From Leptospira chreensis (GTDB lineage: Bacteria; Spirochaetota; Leptospiria; Leptospirales; Leptospiraceae), in contig NZ_JAFFPS010000008.1 of assembly GCF_016919165.1 (NCBI RefSeq), forward strand, positions 181,805 through 245,804: a stretch of DNA of 64,000 nt, in the 5' to 3' direction. Numbering within the stretch: position 1 is the first letter of the stretch; each line of letters begins with the position of its first letter. Below are positions 37,549 to 48,491 of this stretch, piece by piece. The notes under the pieces are model-generated. The model worked only from the letters and a program-made list of their open reading frames with translations. It was not told the origin of the DNA and ran no database searches. The translations under genes and the position numbers were made by a program.

Positions 37549-39618
37549 GTGGCAAATATGTCGAAAAAACCGAATCGTTTGGTTCATGAAAAAAGTCCTT
37601 ACCTGTTACAACATGCACACAATCCCGTGAATTGGTTTCCCTGGGGAGGGGAAGCTTTCGAAAAAGCCAAAAAAGAAGATAAAATCATCCTTTTGTCCAT
37701 TGGCTATTCAACCTGTCACTGGTGCCATGTGATGGAACGCGAATCATTTGAAGATGATTCTACAGCAGAAGTTTTAAACCGTGATTTCGTATGCATCAAG
37801 TTAGACAGGGAAGAACGTCCCGACATAGATAAAATTTATATGGATGCACTCCATGCGATGGGAACCCAAGGTGGTTGGCCACTCAATATGTTTTTAACTC
37901 CTAGTAAAGAACCTATCCTTGGGGGAACTTACTTTCCTCCTGAAAACCGCTACGGAAAACGTAGTTTTAAAGAGGTTCTACGTTTGGTTTCCGAGGCTTG
38001 GAAGAACCAAAGAGAGGAACTCATTCAAGCCGCCGGTGACTTAACCCAGTATTTACGAGACAATGAAACAAGAACCAATGGCGGAAAGGTTCCTGGAACA
38101 GAAATCATTGAAACCAATTTTGAACGTTACCTCCAAGTGTACGATAAAGAGTTCTTTGGATTCAAAACAAACACAGTGAATAAATTTCCACCCAGTATGG
38201 CACTAAGTTTCCTTGTGGAATATAGTTTACGAAAAGAGGAACCAAGGGCTCTCGAAATGGCCTTTAACACGGCTTATGCCATGAAGTTTGGGGGAATTTA
38301 CGACCAGGTGGGGGGAGGGATTTGCCGTTATGCGACCGATCATGAATGGCTTGTTCCCCATTTTGAAAAAATGTTGTACGATAATTCCTTATATGTGGAA
38401 TCGCTTTCGCAATTGTATCGAGCCACAAAGGATCCCTTTTTTTTAGACGTGATTCGTGAAATTGCAACTTATGTTCGCAGAGATATGACTTTGGAATCGG
38501 GTGGGATTGCCAGTGCTGAAGATGCCGATTCGGAAGGTGAGGAAGGAAAGTTCTATCTCTGGAAACATTCGGAATTCCAGGCAATCGTTTCCGACGAGGA
38601 GATCCAAGGGTTTTGGAACGTAACCGAAGATGGAAATTTTGAACACCAAAATATCCTCAATGTCTATTGGAAGGGGAAAAACCCTTTCGTCGATGGAATC
38701 CAATTCAAACCCGAATTTTTAGAGAAGTTAGAGTCAGCCATAGGAAAGTTACTTTCCGAACGAAGCAAACGGATTCGCCCTCTGCGGGATGACAAAGTTT
38801 TAACTTCCTGGAATTGCCTTTGGATTCGAGCCCTTCTATCTGCCTATGAAGTTTCGGGAGATCAGGACTATCTAATCGACGCAAAAAAAGTGTATCAATT
38901 CATCACAAAACAATTGGTAGGGGAAGACGGATCCATTCTCCGACGTTTCCGGGAAGGGGAAGCCAAATACTTCGGAACACTCCCCGATTATGCGGAATTC
39001 ATCTGGGTTTCCTTCAAACTCTTTCAGTTGGATGAGGATCTGGATGCCTATACAAAGGGAAAACAATCTTTAGAATATTTACTTTCTCACTTTGCCTCCC
39101 AGGTCGGTCCGTTTTACGAATCCTTTCATGGAAATGAAGATTTGATTGTGAGAACTATGGAAGGTTACGACGGAGTGGAACCTTCGGGTAATTCCACCGT
39201 CTTACATTTGTTCCACTTTTTACACTCTTTGGGTTTCAAAAATCACGACTTGGAAGCAAAAGCCAATTCGATTTTTGCCTACTTCCTCCCGGAGCTCACT
39301 ACCAATTCTTTGAGTTATCCTTCAATGATTTCAGCTTTCCAAAAATTCCAATACCCATCGAAGGAAGTCCTTGTGGTTTATAAGGATAAGGATATGGCAG
39401 AAGTCCGATCCATTCGAAAGAAATTAGGGGAACTAAAAGATCCGGGCCTCGTTTGGTTGGTTTTAGAGGAATCTAAGGCAAAGGCTTTGGTGCCGGAACT
39501 AGAACTTCTTATGGGAAGGGGTGCCGGTTCCGGAATGATGTTCTATGTATGTCGTAACTTTAGTTGTGAATTGCCAAAAGACAATTGGGAAGAAACACTC
39601 ACTCTTATACAGCAATAG
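37549..39618 (+). CDS. thioredoxin-domain DUF255 protein (YyaL/SSP411 family)
   Basis: A 689-residue protein. The N-terminal thioredoxin-like domain has the hallmark NPVNWFPWG, then [14 protein letters not shown] with a CxxC pair, [10 protein letters not shown] and [11 protein letters not shown]. The remainder is an alpha/alpha-toroid resembling N-acylglucosamine epimerase ([26 protein letters not shown]). The biochemical role of the family is not settled. The start is GTG 37549 with GGGAG six bases upstream; an ATG at 37558 is in frame. It converges on rsfS with a 14-base overlap. Confidence 0.9.
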   Translation: MANMSKKPNRLVHEKSPYLLQHAHNPVNWFPWGGEAFEKAKKEDKIILLSIGYSTCHWCHVMERESFEDDSTAEVLNRDFVCIKLDREERPDIDKIYMDALHAMGTQGGWPLNMFLTPSKEPILGGTYFPPENRYGKRSFKEVLRLVSEAWKNQREELIQAAGDLTQYLRDNETRTNGGKVPGTEIIETNFERYLQVYDKEFFGFKTNTVNKFPPSMALSFLVEYSLRKEEPRALEMAFNTAYAMKFGGIYDQVGGGICRYATDHEWLVPHFEKMLYDNSLYVESLSQLYRATKDPFFLDVIREIATYVRRDMTLESGGIASAEDADSEGEEGKFYLWKHSEFQAIVSDEEIQGFWNVTEDGNFEHQNILNVYWKGKNPFVDGIQFKPEFLEKLESAIGKLLSERSKRIRPLRDDKVLTSWNCLWIRALLSAYEVSGDQDYLIDAKKVYQFITKQLVGEDGSILRRFREGEAKYFGTLPDYAEFIWVSFKLFQLDEDLDAYTKGKQSLEYLLSHFASQVGPFYESFHGNEDLIVRTMEGYDGVEPSGNSTVLHLFHFLHSLGFKNHDLEAKANSIFAYFLPELTTNSLSYPSMISAFQKFQYPSKEVLVVYKDKDMAEVRSIRKKLGELKDPGLVWLVLEESKAKALVPELELLMGRGAGSGMMFYVCRNFSCELPKDNWEETLTLIQQ

Positions 39619-39970
39619 GAGTGGCATCACCCCAAAGACGATCTAACGAGTAGTAGGTTCTCATTTCGTCAGTCATGATATGAACACAAATTTCACCGTA
39701 ATCCAGAAGGATCCATCCTGTAGCATCTTTCGGAAGGTCGGCGAGGTTTTGTCGTTTTACTGCGAGTTTCAAAGGTTTCATATACTTATCAATGTCCTTA
39801 GCACAAGACCTTCCTTGTGTTTCGGTTTTGACAGTCGCGAGGACAAATAAGGAAAGATAACTATGGACATCTTTTAAATCCAGAAACTGGATGTTTTCAC
39901 ATTTTTTATCAATTAATGTCTGTTTAATTTTTTTGAGATGTTCTAATGTCTCGGCACTGATATTCGGCAT
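39605..39970 (-). CDS. rsfS: ribosomal silencing factor RsfS
   Basis: A 121-residue protein of the RsfS/Iojap family, which binds L14 and blocks subunit joining during starvation. Typical features are the central [20 protein letters not shown] strand pair and the C-terminal [15 protein letters not shown], then [11 protein letters not shown]. It is last in the nadD-yqeK-LCP-rsfS string, a gene order close to the nadD-yqeK-rsfS order of Firmicutes. Confidence 0.93.
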   Translation of the reverse strand: MPNISAETLEHLKKIKQTLIDKKCENIQFLDLKDVHSYLSLFVLATVKTETQGRSCAKDIDKYMKPLKLAVKRQNLADLPKDATGWILLDYGEICVHIMTDEMRTYYSLDRLWGDATPIAV

Positions 39971-39971
39971 T

Positions 39972-41129
39972 TTAGTCCTTGGAATTTTGAAAATCTTCCC
40001 CGAGGATCACAGTGGCATCGAGTCCCAGATCTTTCCTAAGAGCGAAGTAAACCCTTCGTCCTTGGAAGGTATCGGAGATGATATCCGTGTACTGTGTGTT
40101 TCCGGAGCGGTTTAAGATGATACTGGATTTAAAACTAGAATCCCAGGCATTGTCAACGGAGAGAACTTTCAGACCCTTATCATTCAGAAGCACCTTCCCG
40201 TATCTGGCAAGCCCATTTTTTGGGGTTCCATTCAGGACTTCAATCCGGGCCCGCTCCCCTTCGCTAAAGGAAAGAGACCGAAGTTCACTGGAAAATTTAT
40301 GAAAGGCAACTTTGACGGTTTCTTCATTCGCCTTTAAAACTTCGTCTTTGAATTTGGGTCGACCAATGGGTTCGCCTGGCACTTCGGAGACACCAAAGTT
40401 GATTTTTTCTTTTTTTAGAAAATCGACTAGTGTTTCCCACTCTTTCAAAGAGAGGTTCGTTGTCATCTGAGAGTGGAGATAGGCGACGCGTTGTTTTCCG
40501 AGTAAGTCCTTTTTTTCATGGATGGCTTCGAGGACAGTCAATAAAACAGTCTCTTGAATTTCCAAACGACGGATATGGGAAATCATAGAATCGTCCGCAA
40601 GCGAACTCATCCAATCAAAAGTATCTTCCCCATCTAAAATATAAGTTTGTTTGTTTCTTGCGTAATTCTTTGTTATATGAAGCGACTTCGGTTCAAAAAA
40701 AAGATTGAGTCCACCCAGTAAATTAACCCAATTCTGGAATTGCTGTTTTGTCCAAACAATTTTAAAAGGGATATTGGAATCCAAAGTATCTTCCAAAACC
40801 GATTCCACGTAAGATGGTGCCGAACTTCCTTTTTCTTTGAGTGATTTATCCCCATCATCAAAACTTGTTTTGGGATTTACAAAGAAGAGGGCTGCCTTTT
40901 TTTCATTTGGATAAAATTCAGCATAGAGTGAGAACAAATATTCATCTTTTTCACCTAACACCGAGAATAAGATTGGGAGTCGTTTGCTCTGGGAAAACTT
41001 TTGGTCTAGGGAAAATCCCGCTTTGGAGCGAAAGATTAGAAAAAGTAATGCAATTAAAAAGAAGGACCCTGCCGCAATCAAAAGTGTTTTTGCAGGGATG
41101 GTTTGTTTTTTCGGAGCTTCACGTAACAT
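39972..41129 (-). CDS. LytR/CpsA/Psr-like protein with LytR C-terminal domain
   Basis: A 385-residue protein. One N-terminal membrane helix (LLIAAGSFFLIALLFLIF, residues ~16-34) is followed by an extracytoplasmic LCP-like domain (NEKKAALFFVNPKT; QFQNWVNLLGGLNLFFE). The C-terminal ~85 residues are a LytR_C domain (ARIEVLNGTPKNGLARYGK; ATVILGEDF). LCP enzymes ligate glycopolymers to the wall, but the charged catalytic residues of the LCP core are hard to place here, so activity is uncertain. It starts directly after yqeK and ends one base before rsfS. Confidence 0.75.
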   Translation of the reverse strand: MLREAPKKQTIPAKTLLIAAGSFFLIALLFLIFRSKAGFSLDQKFSQSKRLPILFSVLGEKDEYLFSLYAEFYPNEKKAALFFVNPKTSFDDGDKSLKEKGSSAPSYVESVLEDTLDSNIPFKIVWTKQQFQNWVNLLGGLNLFFEPKSLHITKNYARNKQTYILDGEDTFDWMSSLADDSMISHIRRLEIQETVLLTVLEAIHEKKDLLGKQRVAYLHSQMTTNLSLKEWETLVDFLKKEKINFGVSEVPGEPIGRPKFKDEVLKANEETVKVAFHKFSSELRSLSFSEGERARIEVLNGTPKNGLARYGKVLLNDKGLKVLSVDNAWDSSFKSSIILNRSGNTQYTDIISDTFQGRRVYFALRKDLGLDATVILGEDFQNSKD

Positions 41130-41735
41130 CTATTTGGTTTCCTTTAGATTATTCGCAGATTGATTATACGTATGAAACGTATAGGGATGAATGACTTCCT
41201 TTTTTTCCATCAGAAAGAAAATGGTTTGGAAGGCTTTCATAAAAACGCCGTAGTCCAGGTTTTCCTCTGTTTTCTCTACCCACTCAGAAAGTGCCGGTTG
41301 GCGCAAGGCATAGTCCGAACCCAAAAAATCCGCGGCATAGAGAATTTTGTCCAAAAGGGAAGGATCCAGGTTTCCCAATGTATGGGAAGAGATGGCTTTT
41401 GCAATCTCGGAATCCAAAAATCCATATTCTCTCTCAAGCCATAAAGGAGCCGAAAAAGCATGAAGGGCTTGGGAGGGAATTCCCGTAGTATCTACCGAAT
41501 ACTTTTGAAATAACTCCGAGTGGATTTCCATTTTTTTTTGTTTGGTGATGTCGTGACAAAGTCCAGCAAGATAAGCTTTTTTGGGAACAGGGTAGTTATG
41601 AATTTTTGCTAAGGATTCTGCATAGTTTGCCACTCGCAAGATATGTTGGAACCGGGTTTCTGTGACATGGTTTGGGACTTCCTTTTGGAAGAAAGCAGTC
41701 CAGTCCTCTAGGTTTGCCGATGGAGAAGGAATCAT
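41130..41735 (-). CDS. yqeK: HD-domain bis(5'-nucleosyl)-tetraphosphatase YqeK
   Basis: A 201-residue HD hydrolase. The metal-binding set is visible: His in RFQHILRVA, the HD pair in GLCHDITK, the later His in ISSHTLGNLD, and the Asp of YAADFLGSD. YqeK proteins hydrolyse diadenosine tetraphosphate symmetrically. It overlaps nadD by four bases and abuts the LCP-like gene, in the conserved nadD-yqeK pair. Confidence 0.9.
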   Translation of the reverse strand: MIPSPSANLEDWTAFFQKEVPNHVTETRFQHILRVANYAESLAKIHNYPVPKKAYLAGLCHDITKQKKMEIHSELFQKYSVDTTGIPSQALHAFSAPLWLEREYGFLDSEIAKAISSHTLGNLDPSLLDKILYAADFLGSDYALRQPALSEWVEKTEENLDYGVFMKAFQTIFFLMEKKEVIHPYTFHTYNQSANNLKETK

Positions 41736-42343
41736 TCGAATCCTTTCCCTTGTTTTTCTTTTAAAAACTGCATGGCAAGCTCTCTTGTTTTTGGCGAAAC
41801 GAATTGGTTCTCCCAGTCTCCATTCGAAATCTTTCGAATTTCCGTGCTACTCATCGGGAGGATCGGATTCTCCAAAATTTTAACTTGGGACTCCGAAAGA
41901 AAAGGAGGAATCAGGATTTCTTTTGGGTAAGGAGTCTCTCTTCGCACCACTAGGATCTGTTTGGTGGAACTTAAAATTTCAGAATAGGACTTCCATTTGT
42001 CAAAAAATTCTAAATTGTCCTCCCCGATGACGAGAGAAATCTCAGAATGGGGATGCAGCGACTTTAAAGTCTTCAAACTATCAACCGTATAACTGATATT
42101 TGTCTGTTTGATTTCCTCGTCCCAAAGAATGACATTTTCGGAAAGGAGTCCTTCAAATTCTGCTAAACAAAGATTCCAAATTTCCTCTGGGGTAAAAGAC
42201 TTTTCCCCAACTTTAAAAGGAGAAACAAAGTTCGGACAAACATAAAGAAGGGCATGGGGATACAACTTGGAAACGGTTTCAATCACATGGCGATGTCCCC
42301 GGTGTGGGGGGTTGAAACTTCCTCCAAAAAAGAAAACTTCCAT
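41732..42343 (-). CDS. nadD: nicotinate-nucleotide adenylyltransferase
   Basis: A 203-residue nucleotidyltransferase making deamido-NAD from NaMN and ATP. It has the GGSFNPPHRGH motif at the N-terminus and MSSTEIRK near the C-terminus, the two ATP-binding signatures of the family. ATG 42343 lies one base after the proA stop and gives the family start; the frame runs seven codons further upstream inside proA. Translation is probably by reinitiation after proA. Confidence 0.94.
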   Translation of the reverse strand: MEVFFFGGSFNPPHRGHRHVIETVSKLYPHALLYVCPNFVSPFKVGEKSFTPEEIWNLCLAEFEGLLSENVILWDEEIKQTNISYTVDSLKTLKSLHPHSEISLVIGEDNLEFFDKWKSYSEILSSTKQILVVRRETPYPKEILIPPFLSESQVKILENPILPMSSTEIRKISNGDWENQFVSPKTRELAMQFLKEKQGKGFE

Positions 42344-42344
42344 C

Positions 42345-43610
42345 TTAGCCGCGAACTTGTCCACTTCCCGTTACATAGGTAGTTGTCGTAGTTAGGTGGA
42401 TAAGCCCCATCGGTCCCCGTACATGGAGTTTCCCTGTAGAGATTCCCACTTCAGCTCCAAGACCATACTCACCACCATCATGAAACCGAGTGGAACAATT
42501 TACAAAAATAGCAGCACTATCGAGTTCCTGTTGGAATTTGCGAATCTCCGAAGCATCTTCGGATAGAATGCATTCCGTATGACCCGAGCTGTACTTTCGA
42601 ATGTGTTCCATGGCTTCAGAGACGGAGGAAACAATCCGAACACTGAGTCTTGTGTCTAAAAATTCTGTATAAAAATCTTCCTCTGACGCTAGTTTGGCGG
42701 AAGGAAGTATGTTTTGAATGGAAGCGTCACCCAGAACTTGAATTCCGGAGGCCTCTAATTTGGAGAGTAATCCAGAAATATCCGCATAATCCTTATGGAT
42801 GAATAAATTCTCTAAGGCATTACAAACCCCAGGACGTTGTACTTTAGAATTCACAAGAATCGGAAATACAATCTCGGGATTCGCGTGGTTCGAAAGATAA
42901 AGGTTAGTCACACCTTTATCATGTTTAATGACAGGGATTTTGCTGTTTTCCGATACAAACCGAATCAGAGCTTCACCTCCGCGGGGAACAATCACATCAA
43001 TCAGATCATCCAATTGAAAGAAAGGAACCATTGCCTCTCTATTTGTATTTTCCACAAAGGTCACACCATCTTTTGTCACACCTGGGATTTTTGCTTCTTC
43101 AATGGCTTCATGGAATAAAGAAGAAAGAATTAAATTGGAATGAAAGGCCTCGGATCCACCTCGCAAAATACAAGCGTTCCCTGATTTAAAAGAAAGTGAG
43201 GCAATATCAATGATCACATTGGGTCTAGATTCAAAAATGGTCATCACCACACCGATGGGCACGCGTTTGGTGAGAAGTTCTAGTCCATTGGGTAAGATGG
43301 TCCCGCGAACCACTTCGCCTATAGGATCCGGAAGGTTACGAATCTCTTCGATACTTTTTGCCATTCCCTTGATTCGTTTGGAATCCAAAAGTAGGCGGTC
43401 CATCATCGCCAAAGAGAGACCTTTTTCCTTTCCGCTCTTTATATCCAATTGGTTTTTTTCAATAATTGCGGATTCGTTCTTTAGAAGAAGTTCTTCCACA
43501 CGCAAGAGGACGGCATTTTTTTGAATGGTGTTTAGGCCTTTCAGACCTCGACTCGCTAGTCTGGCTTTCGTTGCTAGGTCTTTCGCGTAATTTGTCAATT
43601 CATTTGCCAT
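42345..43610 (-). CDS. proA: gamma-glutamyl phosphate reductase
   Basis: A 421-residue aldehyde-dehydrogenase-fold enzyme, the second step of proline synthesis. The catalytic cysteine is in [12 protein letters not shown]. Other family blocks are [30 protein letters not shown] and [18 protein letters not shown]. The start follows proB by three bases with GGAG six bases upstream, so proB and proA are cotranscribed; they act as a substrate-channelling pair. Confidence 0.96.
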   Translation of the reverse strand: MANELTNYAKDLATKARLASRGLKGLNTIQKNAVLLRVEELLLKNESAIIEKNQLDIKSGKEKGLSLAMMDRLLLDSKRIKGMAKSIEEIRNLPDPIGEVVRGTILPNGLELLTKRVPIGVVMTIFESRPNVIIDIASLSFKSGNACILRGGSEAFHSNLILSSLFHEAIEEAKIPGVTKDGVTFVENTNREAMVPFFQLDDLIDVIVPRGGEALIRFVSENSKIPVIKHDKGVTNLYLSNHANPEIVFPILVNSKVQRPGVCNALENLFIHKDYADISGLLSKLEASGIQVLGDASIQNILPSAKLASEEDFYTEFLDTRLSVRIVSSVSEAMEHIRKYSSGHTECILSEDASEIRKFQQELDSAAIFVNCSTRFHDGGEYGLGAEVGISTGKLHVRGPMGLIHLTTTTTYVTGSGQVRG

Positions 43611-43613
43611 AAT

Positions 43614-44474
43614 TCACTCCGAAGGTAAAGAAAAGAAATGGGATTGGATTTCAGAAGCATTAGGAATTCGGTGAGGGAAAGCACTATCGGCAATTAAAGT
43701 TCCGAAACTTTCTGTTTCAAAAAATTGAGAGATGGCATGTTTTTTTTCGCCATTCACAATTCCTGTTTTGATACCGTAAGGTAATAAAAGTTTTGCGGCA
43801 TTGATTTTGGTAAACATACCACCAGTTCCAGGGCCAGAAGGTCCTGTGGCCAAACTTTCTGTTTCTCTTGTGATCTCTGTGAATAAATCAATTTTTGTAT
43901 TCTCTTTTAAGAATCCATCGACTCCCGTTAGGATGAGGAGGAGGTCAGCACCCACAATGGAGGCCACAATCGCAGAAAGAATGTCGTTATCACCCAAATT
44001 GATTTCTTCGGTAGAAACAGAATCGTTTTCATTCACAATTGGTAAAATTCCCCAATCCAAAAGTTGGCGGAAGGTTTGTTTGAGATTGGTAAAACTTTTT
44101 TCTTCGTTTAGGTCCTTTCTTCCAAAAAGAATTTGTGCCATCGGGATATTGACTCGGCTAAAAAAACTTTCATATAGATTCAGAAGTTTGTTTTGGCCCA
44201 TCGCAGCAAACGCCTGTTTTTCGGCTAATGTTGTTTTTCCATTGGGAACATTTCCGTTTTTTTCTCCCAAAAGTTTTTTTCCTTGGGCAATGGCACCAGA
44301 GGAAACAAGAATGACTTCTTTTCCTTGGTCCCGAAGAGTGCGAATGTCACCGACTAAATCATATAAAAAATCATTGATCTTGGATTCTTCACCGGAGACG
44401 CGAGCACTTCCGATTTTTACAACGATGAGTTTGGCTTTTTGAATGGAGTTTAAAAATTCCTTACGTGTTTTCAT
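43614..44474 (-). CDS. proB: glutamate 5-kinase, lacking the PUA domain
   Basis: A 286-residue amino-acid kinase, first step of proline synthesis. It has [11 protein letters not shown] at the start, [24 protein letters not shown], the [12 protein letters not shown] block and [12 protein letters not shown]. It ends soon after the kinase domain, so the ~100-residue PUA domain of the E. coli enzyme is absent; short ProB forms are known. The start lies 14 bases inside the obgE 3' end. Confidence 0.94.
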   Translation of the reverse strand: MKTRKEFLNSIQKAKLIVVKIGSARVSGEESKINDFLYDLVGDIRTLRDQGKEVILVSSGAIAQGKKLLGEKNGNVPNGKTTLAEKQAFAAMGQNKLLNLYESFFSRVNIPMAQILFGRKDLNEEKSFTNLKQTFRQLLDWGILPIVNENDSVSTEEINLGDNDILSAIVASIVGADLLLILTGVDGFLKENTKIDLFTEITRETESLATGPSGPGTGGMFTKINAAKLLLPYGIKTGIVNGEKKHAISQFFETESFGTLIADSAFPHRIPNASEIQSHFFSLPSE

Positions 44475-45486
44475 AAACTAACTTCGATTTTTCAGGAAAG
44501 AATACTTTATCAATTCGTTCGAGTAGGTAGTCTAGGTTTGACTCCTTATCTGCCGAAATACAAATGATTTCTCCTAGATGAGAATAGTTCTTTTGAATCT
44601 CCGCAGTGAATTCGGGATCATTATCCCAGATGTCCATTTTGTTAATCACAATTAAGAATTTTTTACTGAGTAGGGACTCATTGTAATTTCCAAGTTCACT
44701 TCGGAGCATTTCCAATTCTTCTTCTAATTGTAAATTCCCACCATCAAACAAAAACAAAATCCCTTGGACCCTTTCAATGTGTTTGAGAAAACTGATTCCA
44801 AGACCCACACCACGAGAAGCCCCTTCAATGATTCCCGGAATGTCTGCTACCGTATAACGAAACAAATCTTCATGTCGATGCACTACACCGAGGTTAGGGG
44901 AAAGCGTAGTGAAGGCATAACCTGCAATTTTGGGATGGGCATGAGTGATTTTTGCGAGAAGGGTCGACTTACCGGCGTTAGGGAGTCCGACAATTCCAAT
45001 GTCTGCGAGTAGTTTTAATTCTAATAATAAGGAAAGTTCACCACCTTCCTCTCCTGGTTGGCTATATCTGGGAGCTTGTTGTATGGAAGTTTTGAAAAAT
45101 GTATTTCCTTTGCCGCCTCGTCCCCCAGTGGCAATGGTAAAACTTTCGCCGTCAAAATTGAAATCGTAGAGAAGTTCCATGGTCACAGAATCAAGAACTT
45201 GAGTTCCTACAGGAACCTTTAGGACTAAGTCTTCGCCATTTTTTCCATGCCTGTTTTGTCCAAGGCCTGGTTCACCGTCATTAGCTGCATACAAACGATC
45301 GGGCAAATAGTTTTCCAAAGTCATCATTCGCCCTTCGGCTAAAATGATCACATCTCCTCCTTTGCCACCGTCTCCCCCGTCGGGACCACCAAATTCGACA
45401 AACTTTTCTTTATGGAAATGGACAGAACCTGCCCCTCCGTGTCCGGCTCGAATTCGAATGGGTACTTCGTCTATAAATCCGCTCAT
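44461..45486 (-). CDS. obgE: Obg family GTPase (CgtA)
   Basis: A 341-residue protein involved in 50S assembly and stress control. The N-terminal glycine-rich Obg fold contains [15 protein letters not shown] and GGRGGKGN. The G domain has [11 protein letters not shown] (G1), [10 protein letters not shown] (G3) and NKMDIWD (G4). The OCT extension is absent. It lies after the terminator behind rpmA, so it either has its own promoter in the 77-base gap or depends on read-through. Confidence 0.96.
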   Translation of the reverse strand: MSGFIDEVPIRIRAGHGGAGSVHFHKEKFVEFGGPDGGDGGKGGDVIILAEGRMMTLENYLPDRLYAANDGEPGLGQNRHGKNGEDLVLKVPVGTQVLDSVTMELLYDFNFDGESFTIATGGRGGKGNTFFKTSIQQAPRYSQPGEEGGELSLLLELKLLADIGIVGLPNAGKSTLLAKITHAHPKIAGYAFTTLSPNLGVVHRHEDLFRYTVADIPGIIEGASRGVGLGISFLKHIERVQGILFLFDGGNLQLEEELEMLRSELGNYNESLLSKKFLIVINKMDIWDNDPEFTAEIQKNYSHLGEIICISADKESNLDYLLERIDKVFFPEKSKLVYENT

Positions 45487-45500
45487 AATATCCTTTGGTC

Positions 45501-45540
45501 AAAAAAAAACCCGTTTAAGGAAATCCTAAAACGGGTTTTG
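45501..45540 (-). terminator. rho-independent terminator after rpmA
   Basis: Read on the minus strand, a CCCGTTT/AAACGGG stem continues after one mismatch with AGGA/TCCT, then nine T residues follow. It lies 24-63 bases after the rpmA stop and before obgE. It separates the ribosomal-protein operon from the obgE-proBA-nadD run. Confidence 0.85.
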
Positions 45541-45563
45541 CCTCTTCTCTGTAAGAGAGAGGA

Positions 45564-45821
45564 TTATACTTTCGGGTAAACGGAGATTTGTTGTCTTTCT
45601 CTCGTTACGTGTTCGAAAGTCACAATCCCGTCAACTAAAGCAAATAGAGTATGGTCACGTCCAATCCCGACGTTCTTTCCGGGTTTGTATTGTGTTCCTC
45701 TTTGGCGAACGATGATATTCCCTGCAATGGCAAGTTGACCACCGTAAACTTTTACACCAAGTCTTTTCGATTCCGAATCACGACCGTTCTTTGTGGATCC
45801 ACCACCTTTCTTTGTAGCCAT
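45564..45821 (-). CDS. rpmA: 50S ribosomal protein L27
   Basis: An 85-residue protein. The N-terminus [22 protein letters not shown] is the mature L27 form that reaches into the peptidyl-transferase centre. A TAA two codons upstream in the same frame proves there is no cleavable N-terminal extension of the Firmicutes type, although a prp gene precedes it. Third gene of rplU-prp-rpmA, followed by a strong terminator. Confidence 0.97.
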   Translation of the reverse strand: MATKKGGGSTKNGRDSESKRLGVKVYGGQLAIAGNIIVRQRGTQYKPGKNVGIGRDHTLFALVDGIVTFEHVTRERQQISVYPKV

Positions 45822-45824
45822 TGT

Positions 45825-46154
45825 TTACCCCTTTATGATTACGTCTTGGATAGAAATCGCATCGGAATGAGAATCGGCTAAACTTTTTAGTCCAAACTCA
45901 ACCATGGAAAGTAGGCTTTGGTAGCCATCCCTTTGGTCTCGTTTCACTAAAAACTCTAAGTGTCCTTCTCGTTTGTCTTCCGATTCCAAACTGTTTTGTG
46001 ATGCTAAATAAGAGTGTGCACTCTGTATCAGAGTGGAGACTCCAGCACACAAAAGGTTTTCGCCTTTTGAACCTAAGTTCTTGGGAGAATGTCCTTCCAG
46101 TTGGATTCCTGCGATTTTCCCTCCTAATTCTTTAAAAATCTTACTATAAATCAA
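45825..46154 (-). CDS. prp: Prp-like ribosomal-processing cysteine protease
   Basis: A 109-residue protein of the YsxB/Prp family. The catalytic pair is His22 in LEGHSP and Cys36 in LLCAGVS, spaced as in staphylococcal Prp. It starts with TTG directly after the rplU stop and ends one codon before rpmA. In Firmicutes Prp removes an N-terminal peptide from L27, but the L27 encoded here has none, so the substrate in this organism is unclear. Confidence 0.8.
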   Translation of the reverse strand: MIYSKIFKELGGKIAGIQLEGHSPKNLGSKGENLLCAGVSTLIQSAHSYLASQNSLESEDKREGHLEFLVKRDQRDGYQSLLSMVEFGLKSLADSHSDAISIQDVIIKG

Positions 46155-46463
46155 TTATCCGTTGATCGATACTACTTGGAGTTTTTGGAGTTGTTGTCTG
46201 TGACCCCAAGATCTCTTGTAATTCTTTCTCTTTTTGTATTTAAAGCCGTGGATTTTTTCACCCTTACAGTCTTCTAATACCTTTAAAGTCACTTTTGCAC
46301 CGGAAAGCGCTGGCGATCCAATGTTTACTTTATTGTTATCGGAAAGGAGTAGGACTTTAGTTTCTACTGTACTTCCGACCGAGTTTCCTGTTTTTTCTGC
46401 GACGAATACCTGGTCAGGAGACACTTTAAATTGTTTGGCTCCAAGTTCAATGATGGCGAACAT
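46155..46463 (-). CDS. rplU: 50S ribosomal protein L21
   Basis: A 102-residue protein of usual length. It has FAIIELGAKQFKVSPDQ at the start and the C-terminal KYKKRKNYKRSWGHRQ basic stretch that contacts 23S rRNA. First gene of rplU-prp-rpmA. Its promoter must lie in the 118-base gap shared with the divergent typA gene. Confidence 0.97.
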   Translation of the reverse strand: MFAIIELGAKQFKVSPDQVFVAEKTGNSVGSTVETKVLLLSDNNKVNIGSPALSGAKVTLKVLEDCKGEKIHGFKYKKRKNYKRSWGHRQQLQKLQVVSING

Positions 46464-46581
46464 ATAACTATCCTAATCTCTTTCTCGAATGTAGTTCTTA
46501 CCAGGATTTCTGATAGGCACCTCTTGTCAAACGTAAATCCCCATTTACAGCCTAACTGGATTAGAATTTCTGGTAAAAACA

Positions 46582-48390
46582 ATGGAAATTCGCAACATCG
46601 CCATCATCGCACACGTCGACCACGGTAAGACGACACTCACAGATTGTATCCTTCGCCATACGGGCGCCGTAACCGCGAAAGAAGACCGAGAGAGACTCAT
46701 GGACTCCAATGCATTGGAGCAAGAAAAAGGGATTACGATCCTTGCCAAAAACACTTCGGTTAAGTATAAAGGAACCCGCATTAATATCGTAGACACTCCA
46801 GGTCACGCTGACTTCGGAGGAGAGGTGGAACGAGTATTGTCCATGACTGACTGTACACTCCTACTTGTGGACGCTTTTGACGGACCCATGCCACAAACAC
46901 GATTCGTACTTGGGAAATCACTCCAACTGGGCCACAAGCCGATTGTAGTGGTGAATAAAGTAGACCGTGAAGGTGCAAGACCTGGTTTTTCGGTGGATAA
47001 GGTTTTTGACCTATTCAGTGATCTAGGTGCTACAGAAGAACAGTTGGACTTCCCCATCATCTATGCTTCGGCAAAACAAGGTTGGGCTGTAAATCATCTA
47101 TCTGAAGTTCCTGGTGCTAACATTGAACCACTTCTAGATAAAGTTTTAGAACATGTTCCTCCAGTAAAAAGAGATAGTGACAAAGCACTCCAGTTCCAAG
47201 TCACTGCACTTGATTATAATGAATACGTGGGTCGTATTGCCATTGGTAAAATCTACCAAGGTACGATGAAAAAGGGTGCGGATGTCACTCTTGCTAAAAC
47301 CAACGGATCCACTGCTAATTATAAAATCACAAAACTCTATGGATACGAAGGACTCACTCGCTACGAAATCGATGAAGCGGGATCTGGGGATATCGTGGCT
47401 ATGGCGGGAATTCCAGATGTATTTATCGGGGACACGGTTTGTGACTTCGGCAATCCACTTCCACTTCCAGCCATCCAAGTGGAAGAGCCAACTGTTTCCA
47501 TGTTCTTTATGGTAAACAACTCTCCGTTTGCTGGTAAAGAAGGTAAGTTCGTAACCACAAGAAACCTTCGGGAACGTCTTGACCGCGAATTGGAAACTAA
47601 CGTAGCACTTCGTTTGGAAGAAACGGAAGATAAAGATCGTTTTAAAATTTTAGGACGTGGAGAACTCCACTTATCCATCCTCATTGAAAACATGCGAAGA
47701 GAAGGATACGAACTTCAAGTATCTCGTCCCGAAGTAATCATCAAATACAATGAAGCAAATGAAAAGATAGAACCTTACGAAACACTCGTAATGGATCTAC
47801 CGGACCAATTCTCTGGTGCTTGTATCCAAGAACTCAACCGTCGTAAGGGTGAGTTACAAGGAATGGATGCTCATACTTCTGGAATCACTCGAGTGGAATA
47901 CATCATTCCTACGCGTGGGCTTATCGGATTTAGAGGACATTTCATTTCGGAAACTCGCGGAGAAGGTGTTATGTCTAGCCGCTTCCTTAAGTTTGATAAA
48001 TACAAAGGCGAAATTCCTGGTCGTAAAAACGGAGCTCTTATCTCTATGGACTCTGGAGATTCGACTGCCTATGCGCTTTGGAAAGTGCAAGAACGTGGGG
48101 ACCTTTTCATTGAACCACAAGTTGCCGTTTATCCTGGTATGATCCTTGGAATGAATAGCCGGGATTCTGACTTAGAAGTCAACCCAGTGCGTGAAAAGAA
48201 ATTAACCAACGTTCGGGCTTCTGGTTCGGATGAAGCAATCCGCCTCATTCCACCTAGGAAACTGACTTTGGAACAATCCATTGAATTTTTGGACGATGAT
48301 GAACTTTTGGAAGTAACTCCACAAAGTTTGCGTCTTCGTAAAAAAGTATTGGATGCAAGTATGAGAAAGAGATCTGGTGGTGGTCGATAG
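46582..48390 (+). CDS. typA: ribosome-associated GTPase TypA/BipA
   Basis: A 602-residue translational GTPase. G1 is [12 protein letters not shown], the switch I block RGITI-type reads [11 protein letters not shown]3 is [14 protein letters not shown] and G4 is NKVDREGA. The TypA-specific C-terminus begins after [10 protein letters not shown] and includes [13 protein letters not shown]. It assists ribosome assembly at low temperature or stress. Single-gene unit with a strong terminator behind it. Confidence 0.96.
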   Translation: MEIRNIAIIAHVDHGKTTLTDCILRHTGAVTAKEDRERLMDSNALEQEKGITILAKNTSVKYKGTRINIVDTPGHADFGGEVERVLSMTDCTLLLVDAFDGPMPQTRFVLGKSLQLGHKPIVVVNKVDREGARPGFSVDKVFDLFSDLGATEEQLDFPIIYASAKQGWAVNHLSEVPGANIEPLLDKVLEHVPPVKRDSDKALQFQVTALDYNEYVGRIAIGKIYQGTMKKGADVTLAKTNGSTANYKITKLYGYEGLTRYEIDEAGSGDIVAMAGIPDVFIGDTVCDFGNPLPLPAIQVEEPTVSMFFMVNNSPFAGKEGKFVTTRNLRERLDRELETNVALRLEETEDKDRFKILGRGELHLSILIENMRREGYELQVSRPEVIIKYNEANEKIEPYETLVMDLPDQFSGACIQELNRRKGELQGMDAHTSGITRVEYIIPTRGLIGFRGHFISETRGEGVMSSRFLKFDKYKGEIPGRKNGALISMDSGDSTAYALWKVQERGDLFIEPQVAVYPGMILGMNSRDSDLEVNPVREKKLTNVRASGSDEAIRLIPPRKLTLEQSIEFLDDDELLEVTPQSLRLRKKVLDASMRKRSGGGR

Positions 48391-48446
48391 AAAAAACGCA
48401 CCATTAACTCTGACGTAAAGTTAATCTAGAAGTCAGAACAGATTCC

Positions 48447-48476
48447 AAAAGGGACTAAGTTTTTAGTCCCTTTTTT
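48447..48476 (+). terminator. rho-independent terminator of typA
   Basis: A 12-bp perfect stem (aaaagggactaa with its complement), a four-base loop and six T residues, 57 bases after the typA stop. A weaker ATTAACT/AGTTAAT hairpin lies just upstream of it. Confidence 0.9.
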
Positions 48477-48491
48477 ATGTACTTTTGGTAT

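Noticed and set aside
45821..45850. Cleavable N-terminal extension on L27
   Set aside because: An in-frame TAA lies two codons before the ATG, so none can be encoded.
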